DNA of 64,000 nucleotides from Acidobacteriota bacterium (GTDB taxonomy: Bacteria; Acidobacteriota; Blastocatellia; Pyrinomonadales; Pyrinomonadaceae): assembly GCA_003223935.1 (NCBI GenBank), contig QHXQ01000022.1, positions 32,598 through 96,597 of the forward strand. The letters run 5' to 3'. Made by a program: the position numbers and the translations under genes. Shown piece by piece: positions 60,751 through 64,000 of the stretch (its first letter is position 1; every line of letters begins with the position of its first letter). The notes beneath the pieces are model-generated. The model saw only the letters and a list, made by a program, of their open reading frames with translations. It was not told where the DNA came from and searched no databases.

Positions 60751-60762
60751 AAGCGTCTCGGT

Positions 60763-61710
60763 TCAGATCACGTCGGCGAATGTCACTTCAAGCCGGCGAA
60801 AGAGATAAATGGCGCAGACGAGTAATGCGAGTGTCAGTGCGACGGAGACAAGGACGGGCACGAGCGGCGCGGCGTGGCCGGCGAGCGCCGCGCGGAAACC
60901 TTCGACGATGCCGGTCACAGGATTCGCAGTAAGCAACCAGTACCATCTGCCTTGCAGCTTGCGCAGAGGATAGATGATCGGCGAGGCGAACATCCAGAAC
61001 TGAAGCATGAACGGCAGGACGTGGCGCAGGTCGCGATACTTGACTGTCAGCGCAGAGATGAGCAAGCCCACTGCGAGCGCGAGCAGCACGACGAGCAGGA
61101 CGTACACGGGCAAGAGCAGCAGATGCCACGTCAAGGCCACGTGATAGTAGATCATCAGACCGATCAAGATGACTGAGGCGACGGCGAAGTCAACAAGTCC
61201 GGCCGCGACGGCCGCGGCCGGAATGAACATGCGCGGAAAATAGACCTTCGTGATCAGGCTCGTGTTCTGCACGAGGCTCGTCGTGCTGTTGTTGACCGCG
61301 TTGGCGAAGAACGTCCAGAGCAACAAGCCAGCATAAGCGAAGAGCGGGTAAGGCATCTGCTCTCCGGTTTCGAGACCGCCGAACTTGTTGAAGACGAGCG
61401 TGACGACGAACATGGTCAGGAGCGGTTGAATGATGACCCACGCCGCGCCCATCAAGGTCTGTTTGTAGCGCACCTTCACGTCGCGCCAAGTGAGGAAGTA
61501 GAGCAGTTCGCGGTACGTCCAAAAGTCGCCCAAGTCGAGTTGCACGCCCGACTCTTCGGATTCGATCAAGACGTGCGGTCGTTCTTCGGGGCGCAACGCG
61601 CGCGCGTCGTCGGCCGGTCGGTCGTTGGCGTTTAGTGTGCTCTGCGGGGCGTGCGCGGCTTCGAGCGTTGGTTCGAGCGGACGGACGCTGTCGCTGGGCT
61701 TCAAACTCAT
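60763..61710 (-). CDS. wzm: Polysaccharide ABC exporter permease (Wzm-like)
   Basis: 315 residues from ATG 61710 (AAGAGA upstream; longer frame to 61761). About six membrane segments after an acidic N-terminal tail: FWTYRELLYFLTWRDVKVRYKQTLMGAAWVIIQPLLTMFVVTLVFNKFG (the ABC2 entrance motif), PLFAYAGLLLWTFFANAVNNSTTSLVQNTSLITKVYFPRMFIP and LPFMLQFWMFASPIIYPLRKLQGRWYWLLTANPVTGIVEGFRAAL. Works with Wzt to export lipid-linked glycan. Confidence 0.93.
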   Translation of the reverse strand: MSLKPSDSVRPLEPTLEAAHAPQSTLNANDRPADDARALRPEERPHVLIESEESGVQLDLGDFWTYRELLYFLTWRDVKVRYKQTLMGAAWVIIQPLLTMFVVTLVFNKFGGLETGEQMPYPLFAYAGLLLWTFFANAVNNSTTSLVQNTSLITKVYFPRMFIPAAAVAAGLVDFAVASVILIGLMIYYHVALTWHLLLLPVYVLLVVLLALAVGLLISALTVKYRDLRHVLPFMLQFWMFASPIIYPLRKLQGRWYWLLTANPVTGIVEGFRAALAGHAAPLVPVLVSVALTLALLVCAIYLFRRLEVTFADVI

Positions 61711-61891
61711 CAAGCGTTCTCTTGGCTTCAGAGCAGTCAGTCTAGCCACGCGCACACGCAAGCGTCAAGCAAGACACGGCGCGCGTCTCGCGTGGATATG
61801 AGCGCGTCGAGCGTGCGCGGCGCGGCTGCCCGATGGGTCTCCGGTTTATCGGGCGCGTGCTATACTCCGCCGCGACCCTAGTCAATTCGTG

Positions 61892-63475
61892 ATGATCCCC
61901 ACTCAGACTGAAACCCTCCCGGCCGCAGACAGGGCAGACACCGCAAGGCCACAACGTCGTTTGAGCGTGTGGCTTGAGCGCGCGACCGTCGGCTGCCTGT
62001 TTCTGTTTGCGTTCTTCGCGCCGCACTCGATTGCGGCGACGCAGACGGCGTGGATGCTCGCGTTGCTTTTTTGGGCGATGAGATTTCTTCTCCGCCCGCG
62101 CCCCACCACGTATCGCACGCCGGTTGATTATGCGCTGCTCGGCTTCTACATTCTGACACTCATCTCTGCGTTCTGCTCTTATGACCCTGATGTGTCCGTC
62201 GGCAAACTGCGTGCGGCCAGCCTGTTCACCATCGTCTATGTCGTGGCGGAGAACATTCACACGCGGCGCGTGCTGCGCGCGCTCGCCGTCGTGCTCGTCG
62301 CCTCTTGCGTGTTGAATGTCTTTTACACGTTCGGCGTCGCTGCGGTCGGGCGCGGCGTGAAGATCGAAGAGTTGAATGCGAATGGCCCGCTCTATGCGGC
62401 GGGCGTGCGCGCAGGTGAGACGCTTGTCGCGGTTGATGGTATCGCGGCGAACAACCCCGAAGAGTTGGAGCGCGGCATCAAAGCGGCGCGCACGGCCGCC
62501 GATCCGCACATACGCTGGCCCAATCAGACGATTGCTTGCACGTGGGATGAACAGACGGCGTGCGTGGGCGGGCATCACGCCGAAGTGCTGTCAGTTTTCA
62601 AAGTCCCGCGCAGTAGTCTGCTCGCAGGCGACACGGCGGCGGCGCGGCTCGGTCTCGGCGCTTGGGCGCGCGGGCACGACGACCGCGCCACAGGCTTTTA
62701 CGGCCAATACACGACCTACGCCGAAGCCCTGCAACTGATCATGTCGCTCGCGCTCGGCCTGTTCATTGCTCTACCGCGTAAACGGAGCACGCGCGGTCTG
62801 CTGCTCGCCGCCGCGATCACAATGATGACCGCCGCGTTAGTGTTGACCGTAACGCGCGCCGCTTGGTTGGGCTTTTTATTGTCGGCCTTCGCCATCGCGC
62901 TTGCATGCGCGCGCCGCCGCGTGTTGTTGCTAACGGCGGCCGTCGCTCTGCCGCTCGCACTCGCCGGTCTCTTCGTCCTACAGCAACAACGACGGGTCGG
63001 TTTCATCGATCCGCAGGAAGGCTCAACCGCGTGGCGTCTGATTGTGTGGCGCGAAGGTGTGCAGGTGCTCTTTAGCCGGCCGCGTCATCTGCTCGTCGGC
63101 GTCGGCATGGATTCAATCAAACGGCACTGGCGCGAGTGGGGCATGTTCGAGGGCGGTAAGATTCCTTGGGGCCACCTGCACTCGACGCCCTTGCAGATCG
63201 CCTTCGAGCGCGGCATCCCGACACTTTTAGTTTGGCTCGCGCTGCTCTACCTCTACGGGCGCATGCTCTGGCGACTCGTGCGCGGCGGCCATGTTGCTAA
63301 CTGGATCGAGCGCGGCATCGCACTCGGCGCGCTCGGCGGACTGGTCGGCTTTTTAACCAGTGGCTTAGTGCATTACAACTTCGGCGACTCTGAAGTGGTC
63401 ATGCTCTTCTACTTCATCATGGGCCTTGCGCTCGCCGTCAATCAACAAGCGGCGCAAACGGCGCACGAAACTTAA
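61892..63475 (+). CDS. O-antigen ligase-like membrane protein with a PDZ-like loop
   Basis: 527 residues from ATG 61892 (GTG 61889 also possible). Ten to twelve membrane segments. The large periplasmic loop between segments at about 150-215 holds a PDZ-like stretch (GRGVKIEELNANGPLYAAGVRAGETLVAVDG followed by EELERGIKAAR). The Wzy/WaaL-type signature is the loop near 400 (WRLIVWREGVQVLFSRPRHLLVGVGMDSIKRHWREWGMFEGGKIPWGHLHSTPLQIAFERG) with the PPH-like HLHS stretch. Likely ligates exported glycan to lipid A-core or polymerises it. The opposite orientation to Wzm suggests a divergent promoter between 61710 and 61892. Confidence 0.85.
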   Translation: MIPTQTETLPAADRADTARPQRRLSVWLERATVGCLFLFAFFAPHSIAATQTAWMLALLFWAMRFLLRPRPTTYRTPVDYALLGFYILTLISAFCSYDPDVSVGKLRAASLFTIVYVVAENIHTRRVLRALAVVLVASCVLNVFYTFGVAAVGRGVKIEELNANGPLYAAGVRAGETLVAVDGIAANNPEELERGIKAARTAADPHIRWPNQTIACTWDEQTACVGGHHAEVLSVFKVPRSSLLAGDTAAARLGLGAWARGHDDRATGFYGQYTTYAEALQLIMSLALGLFIALPRKRSTRGLLLAAAITMMTAALVLTVTRAAWLGFLLSAFAIALACARRRVLLLTAAVALPLALAGLFVLQQQRRVGFIDPQEGSTAWRLIVWREGVQVLFSRPRHLLVGVGMDSIKRHWREWGMFEGGKIPWGHLHSTPLQIAFERGIPTLLVWLALLYLYGRMLWRLVRGGHVANWIERGIALGALGGLVGFLTSGLVHYNFGDSEVVMLFYFIMGLALAVNQQAAQTAHET

Positions 63476-63510
63476 GGCGCGTTCATCGCGCGCCGAAGCA
63501 CGACCGACGC

Positions 63511-63929
63511 ATGCGCTCCATCTCAGTTAAAAAATTGCTCGCTTGTTTTCTGCCCTCGTGTTGGTGGCAGGGCCGCTCATCGTCGGCGTGCTGCCCATCA
63601 TGGCCGCTGCCGTCATACTGCCGCCGTGTAAAGAGGAGATTTATTCGTGGGCGCGCGAACAAAAAGCGGCGTGGTCGGGCGGGATGGATCAATCAGGCTT
63701 CGCGCAGGCGGTCGCGGAGTTGAGCCGCGCGCAGGACATCCCGTTCTTCGATCTGAAACCGCAACTCGACGCCGCCGCCCGACAGTCTTACGAGCAGACG
63801 GGCGCGCTGCTCTGGTGGCATGACGACACGCACATGAACGCGCAAGGGCATCGCGCCATCGTCAACGCCGTGTACGAGCAACTGCTAAGCGGGCTGCTTA
63901 GCGAACATCAGCAGACGACAGTGCGCTGA
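63511..63929 (+). pseudogene. Shortened, probably frameshifted SGNH-like protein
   Basis: From ATG 63511 a signal-like start (MRSISVKKLLACFLPS) runs in one frame; the long frame from TTG 63543 to 63929 continues with VLVAGPLIVGVLPIM and ends in WWHDDTHMNAQGHRAIVNAVY, the DxxH block of SGNH/AlgX-like acetyl esterases. The first SGNH block (GDS) and the whole middle are missing. A one-base shift near 63540 would join both parts. It may be a decayed acetylation gene of the polysaccharide locus or a small related protein. Confidence 0.5.
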
Positions 63930-63980
63930 AGCAAGGCGTGTCAGCTAATGCTTTCAATTACGGCGCGCGGAGGGCTTTGA

Positions 63981-64000
63981 GTGCAAGCGGAAGATTACGA
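63981..64000 (+). CDS. Possible start of next gene, truncated by the window
   Basis: GTG at 63981 has GGAGG seven bases upstream (GCGCGGAGGGCTTTGA GTG). Only six codons (MQAEDY) are visible. Confidence 0.3.

Noticed and set aside
54070..63929. Full lanthipeptide/thiopeptide cluster
   Set aside because: No LanB/LanM/YcaO/radical-SAM motifs found in any frame; the genes are for a surface polysaccharide.

Overview
The window is a GC-rich bacterial chromosome segment, most likely from an acidobacterium of the Blastocatellia/Pyrinomonadaceae type. This is an inference from gene content: two large Oar-like TonB-dependent receptors with an N-terminal carboxypeptidase-regulatory domain, a DUF5666 protein, ECF sigma factors with membrane partners, and many gene-end hairpins whose arms are built from short repeated words. 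No rRNA, phage, insertion sequence or CRISPR array was seen. One tRNA (Glu, CTC) is present.

Layout. 1-5.4 kb: the end of a pseudopilin gene, a PilM-like protein, two ECF sigma factor genes with an anti-sigma factor and small membrane or periplasmic proteins (bactofilin-like, CpxP/Spy-like). 5.5-11 kb: a DUF5666 protein, a TonB-dependent receptor and a LolA-like periplasmic protein. 11-16 kb: rsmI, a very large composite flavoprotein on the minus strand, and tRNA-Glu with a clean terminator. 16-22.7 kb: a second TonB receptor, a lipoprotein, a DsbA-like thioredoxin and a PKD/fibronectin surface protein whose signal peptide is out of frame. 23-27.5 kb: a tight aroA-aroK-rtcB operon in which RtcB carries an intein with an HNH nuclease and a C2H2 zinc finger. 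27.7-35.8 kb: an RsbW-like kinase and STAS antagonist pair, DUF2062, a TPR protein, a double-PDZ protein, a methyltransferase, a shortened receiver domain and an ABC-2 exporter. 36-38.4 kb: an amino-acid-oxidase-like flavoprotein and a membrane diguanylate cyclase.

38.7-42.5 kb is the most interesting part: a compact minus-strand gene set that looks like a RiPP (modified peptide) locus related to cyanobactin maturation but without the usual modifying enzymes. It has a PatA-type subtilase with a full catalytic triad, a stand-alone PatG_D/PatG_C-type protein with no protease domain, and a second protein with only the PatG_C-type domain. Interleaved with these are four small peptides with an LPGF or LPKF motif at or near the N-terminus. 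Three share a LPxFTAxxxL leader but have unrelated cores: two with six cysteines each and one strongly acidic without cysteine. The fourth, with a CGGC motif, is translationally coupled to the protease gene.

43-50.8 kb holds a GH31 alpha-glucosidase, a 21-bp tandem repeat that can be read as a heptad-repeat protein, a YtcJ-like amidohydrolase, a PfkB sugar kinase and uvrC. 50.9-52.2 kb is an AT-rich two-gene islet of unknown function. 52.4-54 kb is an unrecognised secreted protein. 54-64 kb is a surface polysaccharide locus: UDP-sugar dehydrogenase, epimerase, a two-domain glycosyltransferase, sugar nucleotidyltransferase, Wzt/Wzm ABC exporter, an O-antigen-ligase-like protein with a PDZ-like loop, and a shortened SGNH-type protein. 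Together these would make an activated sugar, build a glycan on a lipid carrier, export it and ligate it.
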